Below, in pieces: positions 17,876 to 27,197 of a DNA stretch of 64,000 nt. Numbering within the stretch: position 1 is the stretch's first letter; each line of letters opens with the position of its first letter. The position numbers and the translations under genes are program-made. Origin of the DNA: Mesorhizobium sp. YC-39 (GTDB lineage Bacteria > Pseudomonadota > Alphaproteobacteria > Rhizobiales > Rhizobiaceae); the NCBI RefSeq assembly GCF_025753795.1, contig NZ_JAOWPS010000001.1, forward strand, positions 930,001 through 994,000. Reading direction: 5' to 3'. The notes under the pieces are model-generated. The model saw nothing but the letters and a program-made list of their open reading frames with translations, had not been told where the DNA came from and did not search any database.

Positions 17876-18190
17876 CTATTTCAGGGGAGGCGCGCTCTCG
17901 GCTTGCGTCGGCTGAGTGTAACCAAGGTTCATATCGGCCTGTTCAGGCGTCTTTGGCCGCTTGATCCTGGCCGAAGCGGCCACCACGAGCTCATCGAAAT
18001 TCTCGGTGCCGCTGTCCAGCATCTCGAAGAGCTGCCGCCGCATCCTCGGCTCCCAGAACTTGTTGATGTGCTCGGCCACGCCGGCCATGCCTTCCTCGCG
18101 CGGCTTGGAATGGAAAAAGGCCGCGATCTGGTTGGCCATGCGCACCAGCTTTTCCCTGGTGCTGGTGATGTGGTCTTCGTCATGCGACAT
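17876..18190 (-). CDS. fdsD: formate dehydrogenase subunit delta
   Basis: This 104-residue protein matches FdsD, with the core KLVRMANQIAAFFHSKPREE followed by AEHINKFWEPRMRRQLFEML. FdsD is a small, poorly understood subunit found with the NAD-dependent molybdenum formate dehydrogenase. The alanine/proline-rich C-terminal tail is longer than in many homologues. The ATG at 18190 overlaps the end of fdhD by 11 bases. It is the last gene of the fds operon. Confidence 0.9.
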   Translation of the reverse strand: MSHDEDHITSTREKLVRMANQIAAFFHSKPREEGMAGVAEHINKFWEPRMRRQLFEMLDSGTENFDELVVAASARIKRPKTPEQADMNLGYTQPTQAESAPPLK

Positions 18191-19010
18191 GCTTGGCAAC
18201 TCCGCAAACCACCCGGTTCGGGTGGGTGAAAATATCGAAATCATCGCCGCGCACCAGCGCCACCAGCGTCATCCCGGCGGCTTCCGCCGTGCGGATGGCA
18301 AGCGCGGTCGGCGCCGAAACGGCGATGATAATGGCAGCGCCGATAGCGGCCGTCTTCTGCACCATCTCCACCGACACACGCGACGTCACCACGACGGCGC
18401 CCGACGCGCCGGCGATGCCGGCTTTCGCCAGCGCTCCGGCGAGCTTGTCCAGCGCGTTGTGGCGGCCGACATCCTCGCGCGCCATGACGATGCCTTCGCC
18501 GGGAACATAAAAGCCGGCGGCATGTACCGCTCCCGTCTCGGTATGCAGCGGCTGCACCTTCGACAAGAGTTTTACCGAGCGAGTGATGTCCTCGGCATCA
18601 AGCGTAAGCTTTGATGAACCGACTGCATCGACCGACCGCATCGCTTCCTCGATCGATTCGATGCCGCACAGCCCGCAGCCGACCGGTCCGGCCAGCCGGC
18701 GCCGCCGTGCCTCAAAACGCGTGTTGGCCTGATCCCTGAGCCGGATCTGGATATCGATGCCGGCGCCGAGATCCTCGACCTCGATCGCTTCGATTTCCTC
18801 CGGCGTGGCAATGATGCCTTCGGTCAGTGAAAAGCCGAGCGCGAAATCCTCGAAATCGGCGGGGCTGGCCATCATCACCGCATGCGTGGTGCCGGCAAAG
18901 GAGAACGCCACCGGCGTCTCCTCTGGCACCATGCGGTTCGCGGCCATGGTGCCGGAGGCGCGGTGTGCCAGCCGCGATATCTGCGTCGTTGCTTTGCGGC
19001 GCGCGGCCAA
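18180..19010 (-). CDS. fdhD: formate dehydrogenase accessory sulfurtransferase FdhD
   Basis: This 276-residue FdhD/FdsC protein transfers sulfur to the molybdenum cofactor of formate dehydrogenase. It has the conserved redox cysteines in GCGLCGIES and the C-terminal GREDVGRHNALDKL-like stretch (AREDVGRHNALDKLAG). The start is TTG at 19010, with GGAG 5 bases upstream, only 2 bases after the fdsA stop. That tight spacing and the 11-base overlap with fdsD indicate tight coupling in the fdsGBA-fdhD-fdsD operon. Confidence 0.92.
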   Translation of the reverse strand: MAARRKATTQISRLAHRASGTMAANRMVPEETPVAFSFAGTTHAVMMASPADFEDFALGFSLTEGIIATPEEIEAIEVEDLGAGIDIQIRLRDQANTRFEARRRRLAGPVGCGLCGIESIEEAMRSVDAVGSSKLTLDAEDITRSVKLLSKVQPLHTETGAVHAAGFYVPGEGIVMAREDVGRHNALDKLAGALAKAGIAGASGAVVVTSRVSVEMVQKTAAIGAAIIIAVSAPTALAIRTAEAAGMTLVALVRGDDFDIFTHPNRVVCGVAKHVA

Positions 19011-19012
19011 GA

Positions 19013-21925
19013 CTACTCCGCCGCTTCCAGCGGGGCGATGCGCCGGCTCTGGCGGGCCTGCTCGTTATAGTCCCTCTGCCACTCGGTCGGGCCGTTGGAC
19101 GGCGCCACCTGCACGGCGGTGACCTTGTATTCCGGACAGTTGGTCGCCCAGTCCGAGAAGTCGGTGGTAATGACGTTGGCCTGCGTGTCCGGGTGATGGA
19201 ATGTCGTATAGACGACGCCCGGCGACACCCGGTCCGTGATCAGCGCGCGCAGCGTCGTTTCGCCGGAACGGCTCGCCATCCGCACCCAGTCGCCGTCGCG
19301 GATGCCACGGTTCTCGGCATCGTGCGGATGGATCTCCAGCCGGTCTTCGGCATGCCACATCACATTTTCGGTACGCCTGGTCTGCGCGCCGACATTGTAC
19401 TGCGATAGGATACGGCCGGTGGTGAGCAACAGCGGGAAGCGCGGCCCGGTCCTTTCGTCCGTCGCCACATATTCGGTGCGGATGAACTTGCCTTTTCCGC
19501 GCACGAACCCATCGACATGCATGATCGGGGTGCCGAGCGGCGCCTTTTCGTTGCAGGGCCACTGCACCGATCCGACGCGGTCGAGCAGCTCGAAGGAGAC
19601 GTTGGCAAAGCTCGGCGTCGTCTCGGCGATTTCGTCCATGATTTCGGAAGGATGCTGGTAGTTCCAGTCCAGCCCGATCGCGCGGGCAAGCTCCTGCGTC
19701 GCTTCCCAGTCGGCGTAGCGCGCCTTCGGCTCCAGAACCTTGCGCACCATGTTGATGCGGCGCTCGGCATTGGTGAAGGTGCCATCCTTCTCGAGGAAGG
19801 TCGAGCCCGGTAGGAACACATGCGCGTAGTTCGCGGTCTCGTTGAGGAAGAGATCGTGCACGACGACGCATTCCATCGCCGCAAGACCGCCCGCGACATG
19901 CTTGGTATCAGGGTCGGACTGCAGAATGTCCTCGCCCTGGATGTAGATGCCCTTGAAGGTCCCGTCGACGGCGGCATCCAGCATGTTGGGGATGCGCAGG
20001 CCGGGCTCGTCGTCGAGCTTCACGCCCCAAAGGGTCTCGTAGATGTCGCGCACGGCTTCGCCGGAGATGTGCCGATAGCCCGGCAGTTCATGCGGGAAGG
20101 AGCCCATGTCGCATGAGCCCTGCACGTTGTTCTGGCCGCGCAGCGGGTTCACGCCGACGCCCGGCCGGCCGATATTGCCGGTGGCCATGGCAAGGTTGGC
20201 GATCGCCATCACAGTGGTCGAACCCTGGCTGTGTTCCGTGACGCCCAGGCCGTAATAGATCGCGCCGTTGCCGCCGGTGGCGTAGAGACGCGCCGCGCCG
20301 CGGATCAGTTCGGGATCGACGCCGGACAGCTTGCCGACGGTTTCGGGGCTGTTTTCCGGCAAGGCGACGAAGGACGCCCAGTCCTGGAACTCCGCCCAGT
20401 CGCAGCGTTCGCGGATAAAAGCCTCGTTGAACAGACCTTCGGTGACAACGACATGCGCCAGCGCCGTCAGCACAGCCACATTGGTGCCGGGCTTCAGCGG
20501 CAGATGATAGTCCGCTTCGACATGCGCCGACTTGACCATCTCGGTGCGGCGCGGATCGAGCACGATCAGCTTGGCGCCTTGGCGCAGCCGCTTCTTCAGC
20601 CGCGAGGCGAACACCGGATGGGCCGAAACCGGATTGGCGCCGATGATGACGGCGACGTCGGTGAATTCGACGGAATCGAAATCCTGCGTGCCGGCCGAGG
20701 TGCCATAGGTCTGGCCGAGCCCGTAGCCGGTCGGCGAATGGCAGACGCGCGCGCAGGTGTCGACATTGTTGTTGCGGAAGCCCTGCCGTACCAGCTTCTG
20801 GACGAGATAGGTCTCCTCATTCGTGCAGCGCGAGGAGGTGATGCCGCCGATCGCGGTGCGTCCATACTGATACTGGATGCGGCGGAATTCCTTGGCGGTA
20901 TGGGCGATCGCCTCTTCCCAGGTCACTTCGCGCCAGGGATCGGAGATCTTTTCGCGGATCATCGGCGACAGGATGCGGTCCTTGTGGGTGGCGTAGCCGT
21001 AGGCGAAACGGCCCTTCACGCAGGAATGGCCATGGTTCGCCTTGCCCTCCTTGTAGGGCAGCATACGGATCACCTCGTCGTCCTTCACTTCGGCCTTGAA
21101 CGAGCAGCCGACGCCGCAATAGGCGCAGGTGGTGACGGCCGAGCGCTCCGGCAGGCCCTTGGCAAGGACCGTTTTCTCGCGCAGCGCGTCGGTCGGGCAG
21201 GCCTGCACGCAGGCGCCGCAGGACACGCATTCGGAGGCGATGAAATCCTCGTGCATGCCGGCGACCATGCGCGATTCGAAACCGCGGCCCTCGATGGTCA
21301 GCGCGAAGGTGCCTTGCACCTCCTCGCAGGCCCGCACGCAGCGCGAGCAGACGATGCATTGCGCTGCATCATAGGTGAAATAGGGGTTGGATTCATCGCG
21401 GGCGATGTAGTCGACCGCCAGCGAACCATGGCCGGGCGCCACACCGTTTTCCTGCTTGACGTGGTTGCGGCCCTCGACGCCGTATCGGTTCTCGCTGAGG
21501 CCGACAGACTTTGCCACCGTGTCGAACTCGCTGGCGCCGGTTCCGGCCTTCTCGTTCCAGCCGGTCGGATGGTCGGATACGTAGAGTTCCATGACGCCGC
21601 GACGAATGGCGTCGAGCCGCTCGGACTGCGTGTTGACCACCATGCCTTCGCCAACCGGCGTCGTGCAGGACGCCGGCGTGCCGCCGCGGCCTTCGATCTC
21701 GACAAGGCAGACGCGGCACGAGCCGAACGAATCCAGCATGTCGGTGGCGCAGAGCTTCGGGATTTCGACCCCGCCTTCCATCGCCGCACGCATGATGGAC
21801 GTGCCTTCCGGTACGGTGATGCTGCGGCCGTCGACCGTCAGTGTGACCTGCTTTTCCGCATTGGATTGCGGTGTTCCGAAGTCGATCTCTTCGATCAGTG
21901 ATGGGAAGTCGGCCTTGATGTTCAT
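19013..21925 (-). CDS. fdsA: NAD-dependent formate dehydrogenase subunit alpha
   Basis: This 970-residue catalytic subunit has, in order: a [2Fe-2S] ferredoxin domain (about 25-110; cysteines in LCATDMLDSFGSCRVC), a His/Cys [4Fe-4S] segment, a two-[4Fe-4S] ferredoxin domain (CIVCSRCVRAC and CVSCGACVQAC), a further CAYCGVGC cluster, and the molybdopterin oxidoreductase domains. The molybdenum ligand is a cysteine (TCARVCHSPTGYGL), so no selenocysteine is needed. It oxidises formate to CO2 and passes electrons through FdsG/FdsB to NAD. AGGAG precedes the ATG, which is 10 bases behind the fdsB stop. Confidence 0.95.
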   Translation of the reverse strand: MNIKADFPSLIEEIDFGTPQSNAEKQVTLTVDGRSITVPEGTSIMRAAMEGGVEIPKLCATDMLDSFGSCRVCLVEIEGRGGTPASCTTPVGEGMVVNTQSERLDAIRRGVMELYVSDHPTGWNEKAGTGASEFDTVAKSVGLSENRYGVEGRNHVKQENGVAPGHGSLAVDYIARDESNPYFTYDAAQCIVCSRCVRACEEVQGTFALTIEGRGFESRMVAGMHEDFIASECVSCGACVQACPTDALREKTVLAKGLPERSAVTTCAYCGVGCSFKAEVKDDEVIRMLPYKEGKANHGHSCVKGRFAYGYATHKDRILSPMIREKISDPWREVTWEEAIAHTAKEFRRIQYQYGRTAIGGITSSRCTNEETYLVQKLVRQGFRNNNVDTCARVCHSPTGYGLGQTYGTSAGTQDFDSVEFTDVAVIIGANPVSAHPVFASRLKKRLRQGAKLIVLDPRRTEMVKSAHVEADYHLPLKPGTNVAVLTALAHVVVTEGLFNEAFIRERCDWAEFQDWASFVALPENSPETVGKLSGVDPELIRGAARLYATGGNGAIYYGLGVTEHSQGSTTVMAIANLAMATGNIGRPGVGVNPLRGQNNVQGSCDMGSFPHELPGYRHISGEAVRDIYETLWGVKLDDEPGLRIPNMLDAAVDGTFKGIYIQGEDILQSDPDTKHVAGGLAAMECVVVHDLFLNETANYAHVFLPGSTFLEKDGTFTNAERRINMVRKVLEPKARYADWEATQELARAIGLDWNYQHPSEIMDEIAETTPSFANVSFELLDRVGSVQWPCNEKAPLGTPIMHVDGFVRGKGKFIRTEYVATDERTGPRFPLLLTTGRILSQYNVGAQTRRTENVMWHAEDRLEIHPHDAENRGIRDGDWVRMASRSGETTLRALITDRVSPGVVYTTFHHPDTQANVITTDFSDWATNCPEYKVTAVQVAPSNGPTEWQRDYNEQARQSRRIAPLEAAE

Positions 21926-21935
21926 CTGCCAGCTC

Positions 21936-23492
21936 CTATTCAGCAGCCGCGCGCGCTGGCGCCGGCTTGAAGTCCTCGGGGAAATGCGTGATCGAACTCA
22001 TCACCGGGTAGGGCGTGAAGCCGCCCAGCGCGCACAGCGATCCGAACTTCATCGTGTTGCAGAGGTCGGTGACCAGAGCGAGGTTCTTCTCCGGTTCGAT
22101 GCCGGCCGCGAGCCTGTCGATGGTCTCGACGCCGCGCGTCGAGCCGATGCGGCAGGGCGTGCACTTGCCGCAGCTCTCGATGGCGCAGAACTCCATGGCG
22201 AAACGCGCCTGCTTCAACATGTCGGCGGTGTCGTCGAACACGGTGAGGCCGGCATGGCCGATCAGCCCGTCCTTGGCGGCGAAGGCTTCATAGTCGAACG
22301 GCGTGTCGAACAGAGCGCGCGGGAAATAGGCGCCGAGCGGCCCGCCGACCTGCACCGCCTTCACCGGCCGGCCCGAAGCGGTGCCGCCGCCGATATCGTC
22401 GACGATCTCTCCCAGCGTCATGCCGAAGGCCGCCTCGAACAGGCCGCCATGCCTAACGTTGCCGGCGATCTGGATCGGGATGGTGCCGCGCGAGCGGCCC
22501 ATGCCGTAATCCTTGTAGAAGGCCGCACCCTTGTCCATGATGATGGGCACCGAGGCCAGCGAGATGACGTTGTTGATCACCGTCGGCTTGCCGAACAATC
22601 CCTGAATGGCCGGCAGTGGCGGTTTGGCGCGCACCACGCCGCGCTTGCCTTCCAGGCTGTTCAAGAGCGAGGTTTCCTCGCCGCAGACATAGGCGCCGGC
22701 GCCGACGCGGATTTCCATGTCGAAGGCGTTGGGCGAGCCCAGCACATTGACGCCGAGCACGCCCGCCTTGCGGGCGACCTCGACAGCCCTGTTCATCGTC
22801 GCCACCGCGTGCGGATATTCCGAGCGGATATAGACGAAGCCCTTGGTGGCGCCGGTGGCGATGCCGGCGATCGTCATGCCTTCGATGAGCACGAAGGGGT
22901 CACCCTCCATGATCATGCGGTCGGCGAAGGTCGCGCTATCGCCCTCATCGGCATTGCAGACGATATATTTGCGGTCAGATGTCGTATCCAGCACCGTCTT
23001 CCACTTGATGCCGGTCGGGAAGCCGGCGCCGCCGCGGCCACGCAGGCCGGATTCGGTGACTTGCTTGACGATGTCGGCCGGCGCCATGGCCACCGCATTC
23101 TGCAGGCCCCTCAGCCCGCCATGCGCCTTGTAATGGTCAAGCGACAGCGGATCGATGACGCCGCAGCGGGCGAAGGTCAGCCGCGTCTGCTTGGCCAGGA
23201 ACGGGATCTTGTCCGGCGCGCCCAGCCAGCGCTTGTGATGGCCGCCGGTGAGGAAGCCGCAATCGAACAGGCTTTTGACGTCCGATGGCTTAACAGGGCC
23301 GTAGGCGACGCGGCCATTGGCGGTCGCCACCTCGACCATCGGTTCGAGGAAATAGGCGCCGCGCGAACCGTTGCGTACGATCTTGGCCTCGACGCCGCGC
23401 TCGGCGAGCTCCCTCGCAATCGCCTTGGCGACCTTTTCCGCGCCGAGCGCCAGCGCGCCGGAATCGCCGGGAATATAGATGCGGGGGATCAT
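21936..23492 (-). CDS. fdsB: NAD-dependent formate dehydrogenase subunit beta (NuoF-like diaphorase)
   Basis: This 518-residue protein carries the NADH/FMN module (GLRGRGGAGFPTGIKW, about 150-165) and the [4Fe-4S] motif ESCGKCTPCRIGSTRG near 430. An N-terminal thioredoxin-fold domain (about 1-120) is present but lacks the usual four-cysteine pattern, so it probably has no cluster. It delivers electrons to NAD. The start codon overlaps the fdsG stop (ATGA), with GAGGTGC as ribosome-binding site. Confidence 0.94.
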   Translation of the reverse strand: MIPRIYIPGDSGALALGAEKVAKAIARELAERGVEAKIVRNGSRGAYFLEPMVEVATANGRVAYGPVKPSDVKSLFDCGFLTGGHHKRWLGAPDKIPFLAKQTRLTFARCGVIDPLSLDHYKAHGGLRGLQNAVAMAPADIVKQVTESGLRGRGGAGFPTGIKWKTVLDTTSDRKYIVCNADEGDSATFADRMIMEGDPFVLIEGMTIAGIATGATKGFVYIRSEYPHAVATMNRAVEVARKAGVLGVNVLGSPNAFDMEIRVGAGAYVCGEETSLLNSLEGKRGVVRAKPPLPAIQGLFGKPTVINNVISLASVPIIMDKGAAFYKDYGMGRSRGTIPIQIAGNVRHGGLFEAAFGMTLGEIVDDIGGGTASGRPVKAVQVGGPLGAYFPRALFDTPFDYEAFAAKDGLIGHAGLTVFDDTADMLKQARFAMEFCAIESCGKCTPCRIGSTRGVETIDRLAAGIEPEKNLALVTDLCNTMKFGSLCALGGFTPYPVMSSITHFPEDFKPAPARAAAE

Positions 23493-23968
23493 GAGCGCAC
23501 CTCCGCGACGATCTCTTCGATCTTCTCGTCATCGAGCCGCCCGATCACCTCGCCATCCAGCATCGCCGATGGCGAACAGGCGCAAAGCCCGAGGCAATAA
23601 ACCGGCTCGAGTGTCACCGAGCCGTCGCGGGTGGTCTCGTGGAAACCGATGCCAAGCAACTGCTTGATCTTGGTGGCGACTGCGTCCGAACCCATAGACT
23701 GGCAGGCCTCCGCCTGGCAGAGCTTGAGCACGTGCCGGCCAGCCGGACGGGCGCGGAAATCGTGATAGAAGGTGACGACGCCGTGCACTTCGGCCCTGGA
23801 GAGGTTCAGCCCATCGGCGATGACGGGCAACGCTTCCTGCGGCACATGGCCGAACTCTTCCTGGATGCCGTGGAGGATCGGCAGCAGCGGACCTTCGAGG
23901 TCCTTCAACTCCTGAATGATCGCCGCCGTGCGCGATTGGATCTCGGTACTTGCTAGCTGCATCGTCAT
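23489..23968 (-). CDS. fdsG: NAD-dependent formate dehydrogenase subunit gamma (NuoE-like)
   Basis: This 159-residue NuoE-type [2Fe-2S] thioredoxin-fold protein has cluster ligands in LCQAEACQSMG and YCLGLCACSP. It sits between the alpha subunit and the FMN subunit for electron transfer. It is the first gene of the fds operon. GGAGGG lies 7 bases before the ATG at 23968, and two strong palindromes stand between this start and the LysR gene. Confidence 0.94.
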   Translation of the reverse strand: MTMQLASTEIQSRTAAIIQELKDLEGPLLPILHGIQEEFGHVPQEALPVIADGLNLSRAEVHGVVTFYHDFRARPAGRHVLKLCQAEACQSMGSDAVATKIKQLLGIGFHETTRDGSVTLEPVYCLGLCACSPSAMLDGEVIGRLDDEKIEEIVAEVRS

Positions 23969-23987
23969 GCAGCGCCCTCCCTGTCGA

Positions 23988-24003
23988 TAGCGATTTATCG
24001 CTA
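23988..24003. promoter_or_regulatory. fds operator palindrome, proximal
   Basis: TAGCGAT (23988-23994), spacer TT, ATCGCTA (23997-24003), 20 bases upstream of the fdsG start codon. It shares a CGAT/ATCG core with the distal palindrome. Confidence 0.55.
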
Positions 24004-24056
24004 AGTCTTTACAAAATCAGAGGAAACCCGCAGAATCAATAAAGCTGTTTCGTCGC

Positions 24057-24077
24057 TCGATAGAAATCTTCTATCGA
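24057..24077. promoter_or_regulatory. fds operator palindrome, distal (LysR-type)
   Basis: A perfect dyad with arms TCGATAGAA (24057-24065) and TTCTATCGA (24069-24077) around ATC. Its centre gives TAGAAATCTTCTA, a T-N11-A LysR-type core. It lies about 90 bases upstream of fdsG and 25 bases beyond the stop of the LysR gene, the expected place for an activator site. Confidence 0.65.
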
Positions 24078-24102
24078 AATCCGTCAGCCTGCATTGTCTA
24101 AC

Positions 24103-25002
24103 CTAGCGGTGGTTGCGGAAATCGTCTGCCAGCGCCATCGCCTCGTCCAGCAGCGCCTGCACCAGCGGCGTGTGCGGCTCGCGCGGCGTCGCCACCAGCC
24201 CGACTGTGTGGCTGGCATCCGGCTCGATGATTGGTATCGCCCGGATCGGCTCGGAAAAGCCGAATGTTTCCGCAAGGTTGAGCGGCATGATCGACGACCA
24301 TTTGCCGGTGCGGATATGCGAAAACAGCACGATCATCGAATTGGATTCGAGGGTCGGCCGCACCTGAACGCCGGCTTCGGCCAGATGTTGGTCGATGATG
24401 CGGCGGTTCTGCATGTCCGGTGTCAAAAGGCAGAGCGGCAACTGGCTGATCTCGGCCCATGTCACTTTGTCGCGGTCGGAATAAGGATTTCCGACGGCGG
24501 TGATCAGCTGATAGCGCTCGTCATAGAGCGGCACGCTGGTCACCCGGCCCAGCGGCTCGTTATCGAGATAGGTGATGCCTGCGTCGATGTCGAAATTGCC
24601 GAGCAGCGTCAGCACCTCGATCGACGTACGCGACAGCACCGAGAAGGTGACACCCGGATGCTTTTCGCGAAACGGCGTCGTCAGCCGCGCGACCATGGCA
24701 AGTGCGGTCGGGACGGCGGCGATGCGGATGCGCCCGGAAAGGCCGTGGCGCGCCGCGCGCATCTCCTCGCGCATGGTGCGGCTGTCGCCGACGATGCGGC
24801 GCGCCCACTCCAGCACCTGCTTGCCTTCCGGCGTCAGGCCCTGAAAGCGTGAGCCGCGCAGCACCAGCATCACGCCGAGTTGGCCCTCAAGCTGCTTGAT
24901 CCCCGCCGAAAGCGTCGGCTGGGTAACGCCGCACACCTCCGCCGCCCGGCCGAAATGCTCTTCCTTGGCGAGCGCGATGAAGAATTCCAGCTTGTCGATC
25001 AT
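24103..25002 (-). CDS. LysR family regulator of the formate dehydrogenase operon
   Basis: This 299-residue LysR regulator has HTH residues 1-60 (IDKLEFFIALAKEEHFGRAA, then TQPTLSAGIKQLE) and a sensor domain to the C-terminus. It stands directly upstream of fdsG in the same direction, as fdsR does in other bacteria, and the palindromes at 23988 and 24057 are its likely targets. The ATG at 25002 fits the domain start. The open frame continues upstream to 25119 without family similarity. The gene is divergent from the DUF47 gene with 157 bases between starts. Confidence 0.88.
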   Translation of the reverse strand: MIDKLEFFIALAKEEHFGRAAEVCGVTQPTLSAGIKQLEGQLGVMLVLRGSRFQGLTPEGKQVLEWARRIVGDSRTMREEMRAARHGLSGRIRIAAVPTALAMVARLTTPFREKHPGVTFSVLSRTSIEVLTLLGNFDIDAGITYLDNEPLGRVTSVPLYDERYQLITAVGNPYSDRDKVTWAEISQLPLCLLTPDMQNRRIIDQHLAEAGVQVRPTLESNSMIVLFSHIRTGKWSSIMPLNLAETFGFSEPIRAIPIIEPDASHTVGLVATPREPHTPLVQALLDEAMALADDFRNHR

Positions 25003-25159
25003 GCTATCTGTCCGATCCTTTCGCACAAGGTCGGGGAAATTGCGTTCCGCCGCAAGCCGCCTCCAATTGGTCGCCGCATCCACATCTTTCAGCCGGCTTA
25101 CTATTTCCCGCCGCGTCATGCAGCGTTATGTGAATGAAACGGCACGACGGAGATCGAAC

Positions 25160-25801
25160 ATGCTGGGCTGGTTCCGCAAGCTGCTGCCGCGCGAAGATCG
25201 CTTCTTCGATCTGTTCGAGCAGCATTCCCGTACCGTGGTCGGCGGCGCCCAGGCGCTGCAACAACTCCTCCAGGGCAAGGATATCGATCGCTGGTGCCAG
25301 AGGATCGTCGAACTCGAGGACGAGGCCGATCATATCACCGCCGAAGTCCTGCTTTCTGTGCGCCGCTCGTTCATCACGCCTTTCGATCGCGGCGACATCA
25401 AGGACCTGATCCAGTCCATGGATGACGCCATCGACATGATGCACAAGACCGTCAAGACGGTGAGGCTGTTCGAGAAGAAAGAGTTCGACCCGCTGATGCA
25501 GGAAATGGGCGGCGTCATCGTCGATGCCGCAAAGCTGGTCGCCGAGGCGATCCCGCTGCTCAGCAAGGTCGGCGCCAACAGCGCCCGTCTCAATGCCATC
25601 GCAGAGGAGGTCATGCGCGCCGAAGGCCGGGCTGACGATCTGCACGAACAGGGACTGAAAGACCTGTTCAAGCGCCATGGCCGCAGCGACGCGATGGCCT
25701 ATCTGATCGGCAGCGAGATCTATGGTCAGCTCGAAAAAGTGGTCGACCGTTTCGAGGACGTCGCCAACGAGATCAGCGGCATCGTCATCGAGAATGTATA
25801 G
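25160..25801 (+). CDS. DUF47/PhoU-like phosphate transport accessory protein (OrfA)
   Basis: This 213-residue all-helical protein is of the DUF47 (TIGR00153) family, related to PhoU. It has charged amphipathic helices throughout (VELEDEADHITAEVLLSVRR, DLIQSMDDAIDMMHKTV). It is the orfA partner of Pit transporters in rhizobia and is thought to modulate phosphate transport. GGAG precedes the ATG at 25160. Only 3 bases separate its stop from the pit start, so the two form one operon. Confidence 0.9.
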   Translation: MLGWFRKLLPREDRFFDLFEQHSRTVVGGAQALQQLLQGKDIDRWCQRIVELEDEADHITAEVLLSVRRSFITPFDRGDIKDLIQSMDDAIDMMHKTVKTVRLFEKKEFDPLMQEMGGVIVDAAKLVAEAIPLLSKVGANSARLNAIAEEVMRAEGRADDLHEQGLKDLFKRHGRSDAMAYLIGSEIYGQLEKVVDRFEDVANEISGIVIENV

Positions 25802-25804
25802 GTG

Positions 25805-26809
25805 ATGGAAGCGACAATCGCCTTTCCGCTGCTGGTCGGCCTTGTTGCCGTCGCGCTGTTTTTCGATTTCCTCAACGGCCTGCACGACGCCGCCAACTCC
25901 ATCGCCACCATCGTCTCGACCCGCGTGCTGAGGCCGCATTATGCAGTGTTCTGGGCGGCGTTCTTCAATTTCATCGCCTTCCTGTTCTTCGGCCTCCACG
26001 TCGCGGAAACAGTGGGAAAGGGCATTATCGATGCCAGCATCGTCACGCCGGCGGTGATCTTCGCCGCCCTTGTCGGCGCCATTGTCTGGAACATCGTCAC
26101 CTGGATTGCCGGCATTCCTTCAAGCAGCTCGCATGCGCTAATCGGCGGCCTGGTTGGCGCCGGGGTCGCAAAGGCCGGCACCGGCGCCATCGTCTGGTCT
26201 GGTCTGGGCAAGACCATTGCGGCCATTGCGCTGTCGCCGGCGACAGGATTCCTGCTGGCTCTGCTCCTGGTCTTGCTCGTTTCCTGGCTGTTCGTGCGCC
26301 AGACGCCATTTGCCGTCGACAGCACCTTCCGCATCATGCAGTTCTTTTCCGCCTCGCTCTACTCGCTGGGTCATGGCGGCAACGACGCGCAGAAGACCAT
26401 GGGCATCATCGCCGTGCTGCTCTATTCGCAAGGCATGCTTGGCGGAAGTTTCCACGTGCCGCTATGGGTCGTGCTCACCTGCCAGTCTGCACTGGCGCTG
26501 GGCACGTTGTTCGGCGGCTGGCGCATCGTTCACACAATGGGCTCGAAGATCACCCGATTGAATCCGATGCAGGGTTTCTGCGCCGAGACCGGCGGCGCCG
26601 TCACGCTGTTCGCCGCCACCTGGCTCGGCATTCCCGTTTCGACCACTCACACCATCACCGGCGCCATCATCGGTGTTGGTGCTGCCCGCCGCGTCTCGGC
26701 AGTGCGCTGGGGCATCGCCGGCAACATCGTCATCGCCTGGATCGTGACCTTGCCGGCCACCGCCGCGATTTCGGCTCTCACCTACCTTGCGGTTAACCTG
26801 GCGAGGTGA
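25805..26809 (+). CDS. pit: low-affinity inorganic phosphate transporter Pit
   Basis: This 334-residue membrane protein of the PiT family has about ten hydrophobic segments. Both halves carry the family signature: FLNGLHDAANSIATIVSTR near residue 20, and GGNDAQKTMGIIAVLL near 195. It moves phosphate with protons or metal-phosphate complexes. The ATG at 25805 is preceded by an in-frame GTG at 25802, so the exact first codon is open. It pairs with the DUF47 gene as in the orfA-pit operon known from Sinorhizobium. Confidence 0.93.
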   Translation: MEATIAFPLLVGLVAVALFFDFLNGLHDAANSIATIVSTRVLRPHYAVFWAAFFNFIAFLFFGLHVAETVGKGIIDASIVTPAVIFAALVGAIVWNIVTWIAGIPSSSSHALIGGLVGAGVAKAGTGAIVWSGLGKTIAAIALSPATGFLLALLLVLLVSWLFVRQTPFAVDSTFRIMQFFSASLYSLGHGGNDAQKTMGIIAVLLYSQGMLGGSFHVPLWVVLTCQSALALGTLFGGWRIVHTMGSKITRLNPMQGFCAETGGAVTLFAATWLGIPVSTTHTITGAIIGVGAARRVSAVRWGIAGNIVIAWIVTLPATAAISALTYLAVNLAR

Positions 26810-26819
26810 CGCAGCGAAT

Positions 26820-27197
26820 CTATCTGTCCACAAGGTTCAGGATGTTACCGTCGGGATCCTTGAACCATGCGACTTTCATGCCGTAGCCGACATGGATATC
26901 GCCTTCCATCGTCAGGCCTGGCATCTCATAGTGCTCGAAAGCGACGCCCTTCGATTTCAGCGCCTTGACGATATTGCCGATCTCGTCGCCGACCATCCAG
27001 GTCACTGCCGTCGCCTTGTTGGTGCCGGCGAATTCCGAATGGTACACATTGATGCTGGTGTCGCCGCTTTTGTAAACGATCAGTTCGCCGCCCTCATTGT
27101 GAACCTCCGTCAAACCCAGGATGTCTTGGTAGAAGGTCTTGGCTTTGGCTAGATCCTTCACCGCGAGGTTGGCTGTTGCGTTGCTGTTTGCGAGCAT
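26820..27197 (-). CDS. VOC (glyoxalase/bleomycin-resistance fold) protein
   Basis: This 125-residue single-domain VOC protein has the paired beta-alpha-beta-beta-beta modules: AVKDLAKAKTFYQDILGLTEV in the first, and VAWFKDPDGNILNLVD at the end. The reaction is unknown; family members isomerise, open or bind small molecules, usually with a divalent metal. AAAGGAGA lies 6-7 bases before the ATG at 27197. It is a single gene convergent with pit. Confidence 0.82.
   Translation of the reverse strand: MLANSNATANLAVKDLAKAKTFYQDILGLTEVHNEGGELIVYKSGDTSINVYHSEFAGTNKATAVTWMVGDEIGNIVKALKSKGVAFEHYEMPGLTMEGDIHVGYGMKVAWFKDPDGNILNLVDR

Noticed and set aside
20231..21901. Long open frame opposite fdsA
   Set aside because: It is an antisense shadow of a clear Fe-S/molybdopterin gene. 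It is histidine/aspartate/arginine-rich without domain motifs, as expected from GC-rich third-position bias.
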